A stretch of 64,000 nt of DNA from DATAOG01 sp963753685. GTDB taxonomy: Bacteria; Pseudomonadota; Alphaproteobacteria; Geminicoccales; Geminicoccaceae. The notes under the pieces were generated by a model, which was not told where the DNA came from, ran no database searches, and worked only from the letters and a program-made list of their open reading frames with translations. The position numbers were made by a program, and so were the translations under genes. The DNA lies in NCBI GenBank assembly GCA_963753685.1, contig CAVWDE010000006.1:124001-188000 (forward strand), written 5' to 3'. Numbering within the stretch: the stretch's first letter is position 1; each line of letters opens with the position of its first letter. Of the stretch, positions 54,001 to 63,213 are shown in pieces.

Positions 54001-54294
54001 CAGCGGGTCGGAAATATCGCCGAAACACTCGGCGAGGATGCCGTCGACATAGGCCCGACCGATGCCAATGGTCAGCTGCCCGGAGCCGTTTACTCCGATC
54101 TCGAATCCGGCAGGCGTGGTCAGGGGCACGAGCGCTTCGCCCCACAGGTCGTACATCTCGGCCCGATCGCGCCGGTCGAGGATGTTCTCAAACTCGTTGA
54201 ACTCCGAATCGAGGCTCACCCGGCCTTGCTGCTTGTGCAGGCCGCTGAACAGCTTCAAGGGGTCGAACGTCTCTCTCGTATAATCGCCGGCCAT
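51006..54294 (-). CDS. DUF6519/right-handed beta-helix protein of a contractile injection system (frameshifted in this sequence)
   Basis: About 1095 residues in two frames. The N-terminus (A-G-D-Y-T-R-E-T-F-D-P-L-K-L-F-S-G-L-H-K) is the DUF6519 start found in phage-tail-like clusters. Residues ~460-640 begin a pectate-lyase-like helix (G-E-S-I-Q-A-A-I-D-S-L-P). A +1 shift at 52386-52387 moves to the second frame, where NosD-like beta-helix turns continue (G-I-V-L-T-W-V-S-N-A-V-I-E-G-N, R-I-E-G-N-V-I-G-G-G) to the stop at 51006. The fold suggests a fibre or surface-binding appendage of the particle. The plus-strand frame of 1030 codons opposite is a shadow. Confidence 0.78.
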
Positions 54295-54330
54295 GATGGC
54301 CCCCGTTATCTGAGTCGCTTGCTCGAACTG

Positions 54331-56553
54331 TCAGGTCACGTAGATCAGCCCGGCCTCCAGGCCGACCGGCAGATACTCATCCAGCCGGATGCGCAGATTG
54401 CTCTCGCGCTGCGGCTGCTTGAGAACGCAGAACACACCCATCTCCGATCCGTCGGCCGCGCCGGTCCGGATCTGGATCGGGCAGGTACGCCGCAATTGCA
54501 CGAAGTCCGGACGGCCATAGCGGTCGGTCTGGAAGGACGGTACCAGCCATTGGACGATCTCGGCTTCGACCAGCGCTTCCCAGCCGGGCGGCAGCGGGAT
54601 GCCGCTGGCGGTCGCTTCCGCCTTGCGGCGCTCTTGCTCCGCCGCGATCTCCAGGGCCGGCTGGCAGCGATATTGCTGCGGCGTGTGCGAACCGAACGGC
54701 ACGAAGGAGAAGCGCACGCAGCCCTCCTGGCGCTGATCGACCATGACCTGGTCGGTGAAGATCGACTCGCTCGCCAGCTCCAGCTTCAGGAAACGCGACG
54801 AGCCGAGCAGCGTGGAGCGCTCGATATGGGCCGGCGGCCCGCTGACGTTGCTGGCATCGCACACCGCCGGAATCCAAGGGCCATCCAGCCGATCGATCCC
54901 GACCACGATGCTGTCGAGCAAAAGGAGCTGCGTGATGTGCGCTGGAATGCGCAGCGCGCCGCCGATCGAGAACGCCATTTCCACTTCAAGCTCGGTGTTG
55001 AGCCGGGCGTTGGCTGGCCCCGGCGCCACGTCCAGGCTGACGCCGGTCGGCGCGGTCGGATTCTCCTGCTCGACCGAGCGGCCGGGCACCATCGTCGTGT
55101 GCAGCAGGCGCAACCTGCGCAGGTCGCCTTCGACGCGCAGGCCGCCTTCGACCAGCAGCCCGCTCAAGGTCAAAGAGGCGCCGGAACCCAGCGTCTGGAT
55201 CGCGATCGAGCCATTGGCGAGCTGGACATGGGGCCGCGCACCGTCGGCCGCCTGCAGGGTCAGCGATTCGTTGGCCGCCAGCGTGATGTCTGAGTTGAGC
55301 AGATAGGTTGCATCATTCTGAATCTCGATCACCGTGCGCGGCGCCGGCGGTCGCGCCGCAATCTGCGCGTCGAGGGCCAGGCCGCCACCGGTGACCGGCA
55401 GCGGCGGCGGGCTCGGCACCCGCCACTTGGCGCGATCGTACTCGCCGCCGCCGGTCGCCATGCTGAAGCCATAGAAATAGGAGACGGTGATGACGCTACC
55501 GGCCCGGCCGGTCGGAATCGCGAGCCGGCCGCGCGTCGCGTCGAGGCGCACGACGGTGTCGGCGGGCTGGGCGAAGGTCGTCCAGTTCTCCAGGTTGGTG
55601 CACTCCACCTCATCCGCGCTGAGAGCGACGCCATCCGCGAACACCATGAGGCTCGCCTGGGTGGTGGCGGGATCGCCGTAATAGGCCGTCGATGGCGGCG
55701 GCGGCGGCGCCACCGGCACCGTCGCCAGATCCTCGAAGAAAGCAGCAGCGCGGATCGGCAAGGCGACCGTGAGTTCGCTCGCCATGCGCGATTCGCCCGG
55801 CTCGCGCCGACCGGCGGAGAACAGCGGGATGTCCTGCCCAAGCGGGCTGAAAGTCAGCCGCCAGCTGGTGCCACCGATGGCGCGCGGCGTGACGAGCGTC
55901 AGGCGGAAGGCCTCCAGGCGCCACAGGAAGAAGCCGATGTTCGGGAGGTTGTACCAGCCGTCCCATTCATTGATCCGGCGCACGTCGACCGTATGGGTCG
56001 TGCTGTCCCACGGGCCGCCGGCGCGATTACCGACGTCGACCCGCCGCAGGTCGGGACAGCCATGACACTCCAGCCGCAGATGTTCGAGCTGCTGGTTCCA
56101 GTCGAGCAAGGTGAAGAATTCCAGGACGTGCGCGTCCCAGCCAGTCACGTCGCGCGCCAGTTCCTCCAGCATCGGCGGCGTGCCCTTGCGCCGGCGGTAA
56201 TAGATGGTCTTGGCCACGTCGGCACGCAGGCGGATCGCGCCCGGCGGCTTGAGGTCCGGGCCGGCAAGCTCGGTGAACCGGGCCTCGGCGGTGGCCGCGG
56301 CGGACGAGAGGTCGAGATCGTGCAGCGGGATATTGCCGACCAGATCGCCGATATAGGGAATGACCCACCGCTGGCAGGTCTCGATGAAGAAATCGTCCCA
56401 CAATTGCTGGGTATCGTCGCGCAGGGCGTCGGCTTCCTCGGTGACCAGCCTCAGGAGCGCGCGCAATTCGTGGTTCCGGTCGGCGTCGGCGATGCGGTAG
56501 AGCGCCGGCAGCAGCTCGAACAGACGATCCGGCTTGTTAGCGATGGTGGTCAT
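54331..56553 (-). CDS. Tail/baseplate protein with internal beta-helix segment
   Basis: A 740-residue protein. The N-terminal ~180 residues resemble the phage tail protein I/P2 gpI-like domain of eCIS proteins: R-L-F-E-L-L-P-A-L-Y-R-I-A-D, then L-W-D-D-F-F-I-E-T-C and W-V-I-P-Y-I-G-D-L-V-G, then the Y-Y-R-R-R-K-G-T region. Residues ~410-560 contain short repeated beta turns (L-T-L-S-G-L-L-V-E-G-G-L-R-V-E-G) like a parallel beta-helix. The start overlaps the upstream gene by ATGA. Probably a baseplate wedge or fibre connector. Confidence 0.75.
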   Translation of the reverse strand: MTTIANKPDRLFELLPALYRIADADRNHELRALLRLVTEEADALRDDTQQLWDDFFIETCQRWVIPYIGDLVGNIPLHDLDLSSAAATAEARFTELAGPDLKPPGAIRLRADVAKTIYYRRRKGTPPMLEELARDVTGWDAHVLEFFTLLDWNQQLEHLRLECHGCPDLRRVDVGNRAGGPWDSTTHTVDVRRINEWDGWYNLPNIGFFLWRLEAFRLTLVTPRAIGGTSWRLTFSPLGQDIPLFSAGRREPGESRMASELTVALPIRAAAFFEDLATVPVAPPPPPSTAYYGDPATTQASLMVFADGVALSADEVECTNLENWTTFAQPADTVVRLDATRGRLAIPTGRAGSVITVSYFYGFSMATGGGEYDRAKWRVPSPPPLPVTGGGLALDAQIAARPPAPRTVIEIQNDATYLLNSDITLAANESLTLQAADGARPHVQLANGSIAIQTLGSGASLTLSGLLVEGGLRVEGDLRRLRLLHTTMVPGRSVEQENPTAPTGVSLDVAPGPANARLNTELEVEMAFSIGGALRIPAHITQLLLLDSIVVGIDRLDGPWIPAVCDASNVSGPPAHIERSTLLGSSRFLKLELASESIFTDQVMVDQRQEGCVRFSFVPFGSHTPQQYRCQPALEIAAEQERRKAEATASGIPLPPGWEALVEAEIVQWLVPSFQTDRYGRPDFVQLRRTCPIQIRTGAADGSEMGVFCVLKQPQRESNLRIRLDEYLPVGLEAGLIYVT

Positions 56554-59500
56554 AGCAGGATGCCTCCGCTGGCGCTTAGCACCACGTCCTGCGAGGGCAC
56601 TTCGACGATCGCGAGCTCGGCCGGCAGCACGGTTCCCGGCGTGCCGCCCGGCCGTGCCGGCAGCATCAGCAGGCGCGCCTGCGGCTGCGGCAGCGTGTCA
56701 TCGACACCGTGGGCGGCGCGGAAGCCCGCATCGGTGCTCTTGAGGTTGAGCAGATCGAGGTCGACGGCGACCACGCCATCGACCTTTTGCATCACGCGAT
56801 AGATGTCGCTGAGATAGACCGGCTGGGCGAATCGCCGCTGGTCGAACGACAAGGCGAACAGCACGGCGGCACGGACCGCCGCCAGCACGTCATCATTCAC
56901 GTAGCGTGGATTGACGATGATCGACGCCTGCAGACGGACGGCGACGGCAGCGTAGTTCGCGATCAGCAGCTTGTGGTTCGGATCGCGCTCGGTCGCCAAG
57001 GTCGCCATGATCCGCGCCAGCCCATCGGCGGAGAAGGTCGCGCCGCCTTGTGCGGCGACGGTCAGGTGGATGGCGCGGCGCTCGCCGTTCCACACCCAGG
57101 TGGCGCTGGCCTTGGCCACCTCGCCCGCCATCAAAGCGGTGTCCTCGAAGTCGTGCAGCGAGACCGCGCGCCCGAACGTGCGCACGCTGCCGGGCGCCGA
57201 GATGCGCGCGCGGTCCATCACCTCCGGGTCCGCCCCGCCATCGGTCGCCAGCAGGTTGGCGACGCCTTTGACACCGGTCGGACGATCCAGCAGCGTGGTC
57301 AATCTGCCGGCGCCGACCCGGCCGGCGAGCCCGGTACCGTAGCGATACCTGGCGACGATGTTCTGGCGCCCGGTGTCCGGCCTGGAGCCGGTCACGCCCT
57401 CGCCAAACCGCACCGACAGAGTGCCGTCGTCGGCCATCCGCGTCACATAGACCTGGTCCTGCGGCCCGGCGCCGTAGAGGGTTGGCACCTCCTTCCACAG
57501 GACGCCGCTGACCAGCAACGACAGTGACGACGAGACGCCGCCGGTTGCCGCGCTCGGCACGTAGGTGACCGGCTTCTTCTTCAGGGTGAAGAGCTGGAAG
57601 GCCCGGGACGCGTCGCCATCGCCCACGATCTCGTTGCGCACGGTCTCCCCGTGGCTGGCCGGTGCGACATTGCCCAGCAGCACGGCGCTGCCGGTCGCCA
57701 GCGATACCGGGTCCTGGAGGTCGAGCCTCAGGTGCACGTGGGAGCGCGGCTCGTGCGCGGGCAGTCGGGGCAGGATCAGCACGCGATCGTCCTCGGTGAT
57801 CAGCGTGTTCAGACCGAGATGGAAACTCATCGCCGCGGCCAGATTGATGGCGCCCGCGTAGGGGAAATCGAGATGGACGTCGTGGGGCGGATCGGTACCG
57901 ATGGTCGCGCGCACGTAGCCCGTCAGCGCGCCGCCGGTGGCTAGCGGCCCGATCGGCGCGGACACCAGGCCATCGAGAAAGCGCACGCGCGCGGCGTCGA
58001 GACCCAAGAGGACGACGGTGCCCGGATCATTGGTCGAAGCGGCGAAAGCGACCTCGTCGCCGGGCACGCCCGGAGCGATCGCCAGCGCATGGCCCGACGG
58101 ATCGGGGATCTCCCATACCCGCGCCTTGGTGAAGGCCGGCGCGCCGGGCAAGGCGATGCGGATCGCCATCTGCAGCGCGCTCGCCACGTTGGCGATGGCG
58201 CCGCCGCCGAGGATCGCGGGATCGAGATTGATGGTCTGCGTGGGCAAGGCACCGATCGTCACGGCGAGCTCGCGGCGCGAGTCCGCCGGGAAGGAAATCG
58301 TCGCGGGGCGCGTCGCCGAGACCAGAACTGTCGCCGGCGTCGCCTGATCGCCGCTGAAGCCAATCGCCGGGATCGTCAAGCTGTCGGTGGCGGTCGGCTC
58401 CAGAGCGACGCCGGATCCGATCAGCGCCGCCGAAGCGATGGCGGCGGCGATCGGCGCATCCGCCTTGGCATCGGTCAAAAGGACAGCGCGGCCGGGATCG
58501 AAGTCGGCCAGGCTCACTTCGGTGCCGCCTTTGTAGGCGACCTTCTCGATGGTGCGGCCGACTTGAAGCGAGGACCAACCCACCCGCCGCCCGGGCAGAT
58601 AGACGTCGCTTGCGGCAACCGCTTCCGGATAGCCGAAGGGCCAGAACCGCAAGGCGGGTCCGATGAGCTCGAACACCGTGACATTGCGAATATCGCCGCC
58701 GGCCGACAACAGGCTGGACAACGGCATGCCACTCAGCGAGCTCAGCGTGACGCGCGTGACGGTGCCGCTGAGGGCGGTGACTGCCGGTCCACTCGGCGGC
58801 GTGGCATTGCGGCTGGCATGTTCCTGCGCGACCGCCGTGAGCGTGAAGGGGATGGCCACCGTGGTCGCGGCCACGGTCGCCACCGCCAGCAGGGTCGCGC
58901 CGGGTTTCAGGTTGTCATAGCGCGCATCGAGCGACAGCTGGTTCGAGGCACTGCCGTCGCCATGCAGCGAATAGTCCGTGCCGGCAACGGTCAGGAACGT
59001 CGTCGTCAAGTCGCCTGGGGTTGCCTGCTGCGCCACCACCATCGAGGGCGGCGCATCGAAACCGAACAGCCGGAACGAACGGCCGAGCCGATAGGCCTGG
59101 CACGTCTGGTCGCTGGCATCGAACGCCGCCACGAACGCGGCACCAGCAATCGGCGCGACCCACGCGACCGTCAGCAGATCGTCCTGCGCCTTCAGTTCGC
59201 GTACCGTCAGGACTTCGACGGCGCCCGGCGCAAACAGCATGACGCGGTCACCCGGCGCCAGCGCGGCCAGCGCCTTCACCGCCTCGGCGTCGGGCGCGGC
59301 CAGCGCCCAGCCCTGCCCCGCCGCGCTCGGCGAGACCGGTGACGGTCGTGGGAAGAGCCGCAGCTTATTGAGGCGCGCATCCGCCTCGAGCGCCGAGAGC
59401 GTCTCGTAGGTCTGCGGCTTGTCCCCTTCGCCCGGCACGCTCTTGACCCGCGTGCCGACCGGAATCAGTGCGCTCGCGCCGTTGTCGAGCGTGAAGGCGA

Positions 59501-59864
59501 GCTGCGTGGTCGCCGCCGCGCCTGGTGCGAGCTCATAGCCGATCAGGCGGACCAGCCGCAGGATCGAATCGCGCAGGGTGGCGGTCCGCAGGAACGCCTC
59601 GTTGGCCGTGCGCTCCTGATAGAAGGTCAGGACATCGGCCACCGCCGACCACAGCTCGATCGCGGTGATCGTGTAGTCTTCGCTGACCCGCGCGGTCAGT
59701 CCAGCCAGTTCGGCAGTGTGAGAGAGCTGGTCGGTGATCGCTTGGCGGAAGGTGGCGAAGGTTCCGATCCGATAGGCGATCGCGGAGAGGCCGGGGCGAT
59801 TCTCGATCTCAGCCGGAATCGCACTCGCAGCGGTCGTGCAGCAGCCACAATCGACCGCGGTCAT
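56550..59864 (-). CDS. Putative baseplate assembly protein (large, gpJ-like)
   Basis: A 1104-residue protein of the 'putative baseplate assembly protein' family of tail-like systems. The start M-T-A-V-D-C-G-C-C-T-T-A and N-R-P-G-L-S-A-I-A-Y-R-I-G-T are diagnostic, followed by L-W-S-A-V-A-D-V-L-T-F-Y-Q-E-R-T-A-N-E. The C-terminal ~350 residues carry the baseplate J-like domain (S-V-R-F-G-E-G-V-T-G-S-R-P, G-L-A-G-R-V-G-A-G). ATG 59864 overlaps the upstream stop (ATGA); the frame extending beyond is a shadow of the previous gene. It should form wedge subunits of the baseplate. Confidence 0.85.
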   Translation of the reverse strand: MTAVDCGCCTTAASAIPAEIENRPGLSAIAYRIGTFATFRQAITDQLSHTAELAGLTARVSEDYTITAIELWSAVADVLTFYQERTANEAFLRTATLRDSILRLVRLIGYELAPGAAATTQLAFTLDNGASALIPVGTRVKSVPGEGDKPQTYETLSALEADARLNKLRLFPRPSPVSPSAAGQGWALAAPDAEAVKALAALAPGDRVMLFAPGAVEVLTVRELKAQDDLLTVAWVAPIAGAAFVAAFDASDQTCQAYRLGRSFRLFGFDAPPSMVVAQQATPGDLTTTFLTVAGTDYSLHGDGSASNQLSLDARYDNLKPGATLLAVATVAATTVAIPFTLTAVAQEHASRNATPPSGPAVTALSGTVTRVTLSSLSGMPLSSLLSAGGDIRNVTVFELIGPALRFWPFGYPEAVAASDVYLPGRRVGWSSLQVGRTIEKVAYKGGTEVSLADFDPGRAVLLTDAKADAPIAAAIASAALIGSGVALEPTATDSLTIPAIGFSGDQATPATVLVSATRPATISFPADSRRELAVTIGALPTQTINLDPAILGGGAIANVASALQMAIRIALPGAPAFTKARVWEIPDPSGHALAIAPGVPGDEVAFAASTNDPGTVVLLGLDAARVRFLDGLVSAPIGPLATGGALTGYVRATIGTDPPHDVHLDFPYAGAINLAAAMSFHLGLNTLITEDDRVLILPRLPAHEPRSHVHLRLDLQDPVSLATGSAVLLGNVAPASHGETVRNEIVGDGDASRAFQLFTLKKKPVTYVPSAATGGVSSSLSLLVSGVLWKEVPTLYGAGPQDQVYVTRMADDGTLSVRFGEGVTGSRPDTGRQNIVARYRYGTGLAGRVGAGRLTTLLDRPTGVKGVANLLATDGGADPEVMDRARISAPGSVRTFGRAVSLHDFEDTALMAGEVAKASATWVWNGERRAIHLTVAAQGGATFSADGLARIMATLATERDPNHKLLIANYAAVAVRLQASIIVNPRYVNDDVLAAVRAAVLFALSFDQRRFAQPVYLSDIYRVMQKVDGVVAVDLDLLNLKSTDAGFRAAHGVDDTLPQPQARLLMLPARPGGTPGTVLPAELAIVEVPSQDVVLSASGGILL

Positions 59865-62548
59865 GAGCCACCTCCCGCGGTGATGGTGAGCGTGCCGTTT
59901 TCCATGTTGCTGGGATCGTTGTCGAGCCGCGCGATCTCCCACGCGCCGATCGGCAGCTTGCCGGTGGCGAGTTCGTCCGCGGGCTCGCGACCGTGCCTGT
60001 GGAAGGCGGTGATGGTCGCGGATTCGACGCCTTCGACATCGCCGATCGCCGCATAGATCGGGCTGAGATAAACGGTCTGACCAAAGGTGACGTTGTTCGG
60101 ATTGAAGAAGCCCGGCACGCCTTCCGGGCTGACGCCAGATGACAAGGCCACGGCCACCGCCTGGGCCACATCTGCGGCGAAGTAGCCGGCTTTGGCACAC
60201 AGGTGAACATCGATGTCCAGCGGCACATAGCGGGCGGAGCGGATCTCGAGGTCGTAGCCCGCCAGGCGGTAACGCGTCAGGCCGTCGAGCACGATCTGCT
60301 TGAAATCCGGGTCGAGCCGCGTGACGCCGCGCTGATCGGTCAGCACATGCTCCGCCAGCACCGGGTCGATGCCAACGAATACGGTGTACCAGCTGCCGGT
60401 CCAGCGGAAGCTCGCGACCGCGCCGGCAACTCCGGGCAGGGTGAGGGCCGCGCTCCGGTAGTCCGCCTCGGTGACGGCTCGGAATTGCTGGGCGCGAAAG
60501 GCGGCCGGCGCATATTGGCGCACCTGCTCGATCAGCTCCGGATCGACGCCGGCCTGCGCCGGCAGCGGATTGCGCAGCGCGGTGATGGTGGGCCAAGCGA
60601 CCGGAAGCGGGAACGGAAGGACGATATGGGACAGCGAGTCGGCGCCGATATTGCCCGCCCTGCCGTTGCCGACGCGGTACCAGACGCCGATGTGGTCGAC
60701 GTCGATCAGCTTTTGCCCGTATTCGCCGTCGCCGAAGCGCAAGACCGCGCGACCCTCGTTGTCGACATCGGCGACGAAATGGCGATGGAACTCGTGACTC
60801 GACAAAAGGTCCGGCACCGGCCACCAGTTGCCCGTCACGGCGCCCGAACGACGCGCCTGCAAGGCAACCGCTGGGCGGGCCTGCCGTACATCGCTGGTCA
60901 GATCGGGCCGCTCGATGACCGGCGGGAAGATCGCAGGATCGTCGCCCGGCTGACCCTGCATGGTCAGCGGCCCTTGCGCCAGGCGCAGGCGGAAGGTGCG
61001 TTCGCCGGTGAGCGGCGGTGTGAAATCATAGGGTTCGAACAGCGAGCGGCCGTGGTCGGCGAGCGCGATGTTGCCGCGCGCCATCGAGACCCGGTGGATG
61101 GTCGTGCCATCCGCCAGCCGCGCGGTCAGGCAGATCGGGATCTTCAGGGCATCCACCGGGTCCCAGGTGACTTCGACCAGAGGCAGGGTCTGGGCCAGCG
61201 GGACCGGGCCGGTCACCGGCGTCGGTTCGTGCGTAACCGGATCGATCGAAGCCAGGAACAGGCGGTCGTGCATCATATCCGCGGCCGGACCGACGGTGCT
61301 GGTGGAGGGCGACGGATTGACCTGGGTGATCCTCACGACTTGCCGGTGCGCGGGGTCGGCGTCGGCCGCGGCGCCGGTGGTCGGACCGCGCACTTCCTCC
61401 AGCAACAGATAGTCGCCGACCGCGAGCGGCGGGCGGACTGCCGTGGCTGCGTCGATCGCGTAGACGTGCGCTGTGGTCGCGCCTTGCGCGAGGCAGCACT
61501 GCTCGTTGCCCCAGGCGTGCAGTCGCAGCTCATTGTGGTGGGGATCGACCGCCACCGTCGTCGCGGTCTCGAACACGCGCACCTGCGCCAGGGCTGGATC
61601 GGTCCAGTAGTCCTCGTCGGTGACTTCGTTCAGCAGAGTGCCGGGCGGCGCGATCGGCTGCGGCACCGGCACGACGCTCGGTTGTTGGCGGTCGAATCGC
61701 ATCGGTGAGCTGATCCGGGTCACGAGTTGGCGGCCCGCACCGATCGACCCGGCGGTGCTGACCGCGAAATGCACGAATGTCCAGGCATTGCGGCCGTCGT
61801 GCATCGCATAGTCGATCAGCTTTGCATGACGCTTGGCGGAGACGCGTTGGCGCGCGGTATCGAGATAGATCTCGTTGGCGACCGCGTCCTGGAAATAGCT
61901 GAGCTGGTCGCCTTCGTAGGCGAACAGCTCGAGCAAGGCCATGCCGATATCGGCCGGGCTGCGCTCGATCCAGGTCGGGTTGCGCTGAGCCACCAGGTCG
62001 ATCAGCAGCTGGCGGAAGCTCGCATAGTCCTTCGCGAGATAGTCCAGGCGCGGTTCCGGCAGGATCTCGGGCGGGCATTCATGCACCGGCGCACAGTCGA
62101 AATCGATCGGGCAGCCCGGGCGGAAATTGATCGGCGCCACCGAGAACAGGCGGTCGAGATCCGCAAACGTGTAGCGCCAGATGCCGTCGGCGTCGCGGTG
62201 CCAGCCGATCGACAGCAGGTACGGCGAATAGTCGCCCTGCTGATCGACGGTGACGTCGAGCACGTTGAGGGCGCTGCCGCTGATGACCGCGCTCAGCACC
62301 TTGATGTTGGGGATGCGCGTGCCGCCATGGACGAGGATCGGCGATGGATCGGCGACCAGGCCATAGGCGCCGGCCGGCAGCGGAAGCAGGAAGTGGACAT
62401 GCAGGATGTTGCCGCCGGCGACGATCTCGAACTCGATGAAGTCGATGCCGTTCAGCACCGCCTGGCCAAGCAGCAGGGCGCGCCGCGCGGAATCGCGGCA
62501 GCTTGGGCCGATCGCGGCGACAATCTGGGCGGCGGTCGACAGGCTCAT
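59861..62548 (-). CDS. Putative baseplate assembly protein (gpJ-like)
   Basis: An 895-residue baseplate J-family protein, the second wedge component. It contains the characteristic R-L-D-Y-L-A-K-D-Y-A-S-F-R-Q-L-L-I-D-L near residue 165, E-R-S-P-A-D-I-G-M-A-L-L-E-L-F-A-Y near 195, G-D-Q-L-S-Y-F-Q-D-A-V-A-N-E near 215, and L-R-F-G-D-G-E-Y-G near 600. The pair of large J-like proteins in tandem corresponds to Afp11/Afp12 and the homologous proteins of other eCIS particles. It overlaps the next gene by 4 bp. Confidence 0.87.
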   Translation of the reverse strand: MSLSTAAQIVAAIGPSCRDSARRALLLGQAVLNGIDFIEFEIVAGGNILHVHFLLPLPAGAYGLVADPSPILVHGGTRIPNIKVLSAVISGSALNVLDVTVDQQGDYSPYLLSIGWHRDADGIWRYTFADLDRLFSVAPINFRPGCPIDFDCAPVHECPPEILPEPRLDYLAKDYASFRQLLIDLVAQRNPTWIERSPADIGMALLELFAYEGDQLSYFQDAVANEIYLDTARQRVSAKRHAKLIDYAMHDGRNAWTFVHFAVSTAGSIGAGRQLVTRISSPMRFDRQQPSVVPVPQPIAPPGTLLNEVTDEDYWTDPALAQVRVFETATTVAVDPHHNELRLHAWGNEQCCLAQGATTAHVYAIDAATAVRPPLAVGDYLLLEEVRGPTTGAAADADPAHRQVVRITQVNPSPSTSTVGPAADMMHDRLFLASIDPVTHEPTPVTGPVPLAQTLPLVEVTWDPVDALKIPICLTARLADGTTIHRVSMARGNIALADHGRSLFEPYDFTPPLTGERTFRLRLAQGPLTMQGQPGDDPAIFPPVIERPDLTSDVRQARPAVALQARRSGAVTGNWWPVPDLLSSHEFHRHFVADVDNEGRAVLRFGDGEYGQKLIDVDHIGVWYRVGNGRAGNIGADSLSHIVLPFPLPVAWPTITALRNPLPAQAGVDPELIEQVRQYAPAAFRAQQFRAVTEADYRSAALTLPGVAGAVASFRWTGSWYTVFVGIDPVLAEHVLTDQRGVTRLDPDFKQIVLDGLTRYRLAGYDLEIRSARYVPLDIDVHLCAKAGYFAADVAQAVAVALSSGVSPEGVPGFFNPNNVTFGQTVYLSPIYAAIGDVEGVESATITAFHRHGREPADELATGKLPIGAWEIARLDNDPSNMENGTLTITAGGGS

Positions 62549-62557
62549 CGACGCTCC

Positions 62558-62947
62558 CTACACATGCCAGGGCGAGAGGAAACTGAGATCGCGGGCCTCG
62601 CCGGTGCTCCGCTTCACGAAGACGACGCCAACCGTCAGCTTGTTGTCCTGCGGCACGACCTCGACGCGCTCGACCGCGATCACGGTGTCGAGCCAGCGCG
62701 TCAGCGCGCCCTGCACCAGGAATTGCGTGGCGGCTGCGAGCGCGTCGGAATTGGGCATGAAGACCAGCTGCCCGATGCCGCAGCCGAAATCCGGGCGATT
62801 GACCCGCTCGCCGGGATTGGTGAACAGCACCTGATAGATCAGGTCGCGAACGTGGTCGTCCTCGTCCGTCTCGGCGGTGCGGCCGCGGCCGTCGTTGTGA
62901 TAGGGGAAATCGAAATAGTCGGTTCTGGTCATGACCCCTTCGCTCAC
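62558..62947 (-). CDS. GPW/gp25-family baseplate protein
   Basis: A 129-residue (or 124 with ATG 62932) protein of the gp25/lysozyme-like baseplate family. Motifs are D-L-I-Y-Q-V-L-F-T-N-P-G-E-R-V, R-P-D-F-G-C-G-I-G-Q-L-V-F near residue 55, and V-E-R-V-E-V near 95. GTG 62947 overlaps the upstream stop by GTGA. In contractile systems this protein joins the wedges around the spike hub. It precedes the two J-like genes in the standard order. Confidence 0.9.
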   Translation of the reverse strand: MSEGVMTRTDYFDFPYHNDGRGRTAETDEDDHVRDLIYQVLFTNPGERVNRPDFGCGIGQLVFMPNSDALAAATQFLVQGALTRWLDTVIAVERVEVVPQDNKLTVGVVFVKRSTGEARDLSFLSPWHV

Positions 62948-63213
62948 ACCTTGTCGATCTTGCTGGCCGGCTGCTCATGGGTGCTGCCGCCGGTGTCGGG
63001 CACGGTCACCATGATCGCTCCAGCGTTCGCCGCCAGATGGTCGATCACGCCGCGCGCGATCGCGAGGGCGAGCTTGCGGCGTCCGTGCGGATCCTCGTTG
63101 GCGCCGAGCGGCACGAGGGCGGTCATCGCATCGTCGATGGCGCGCGCCATGCTGCCCACCGTCAGCTGCCCGGAGTCGAGCGATCCGGCCATGAGTTTCA
63201 CCGTGCCGCTCAT
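62944..63213 (-). CDS. Small conserved-type protein of the injection system, function unknown
   Basis: An 89-residue protein starting M-S-G-T-V-K-L-M-A-G-S-L-D-S-G-Q at 63213, overlapping the spike gene stop by ATGA. It has a helical middle (M-A-R-A-I-D-D-A-M-T-A-L-V-P-L, L-A-L-A-I-A-R-G-V-I-D-H-L) and no PAAR-type metal histidines. It occupies the place where some eCIS clusters have a PAAR tip gene. No family is recognised. The long frame beyond the ATG overlaps the spike gene and is a shadow. Confidence 0.7.
   Translation of the reverse strand: MSGTVKLMAGSLDSGQLTVGSMARAIDDAMTALVPLGANEDPHGRRKLALAIARGVIDHLAANAGAIMVTVPDTGGSTHEQPASKIDKV

Noticed and set aside
52201..55293. 1030-codon open frame on the plus strand opposite the injection-system genes
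   Set aside because: Arg/Asp/Gln-rich composition and no recognisable domain; it mirrors the codon structure of the real minus-strand genes in very high-GC DNA.
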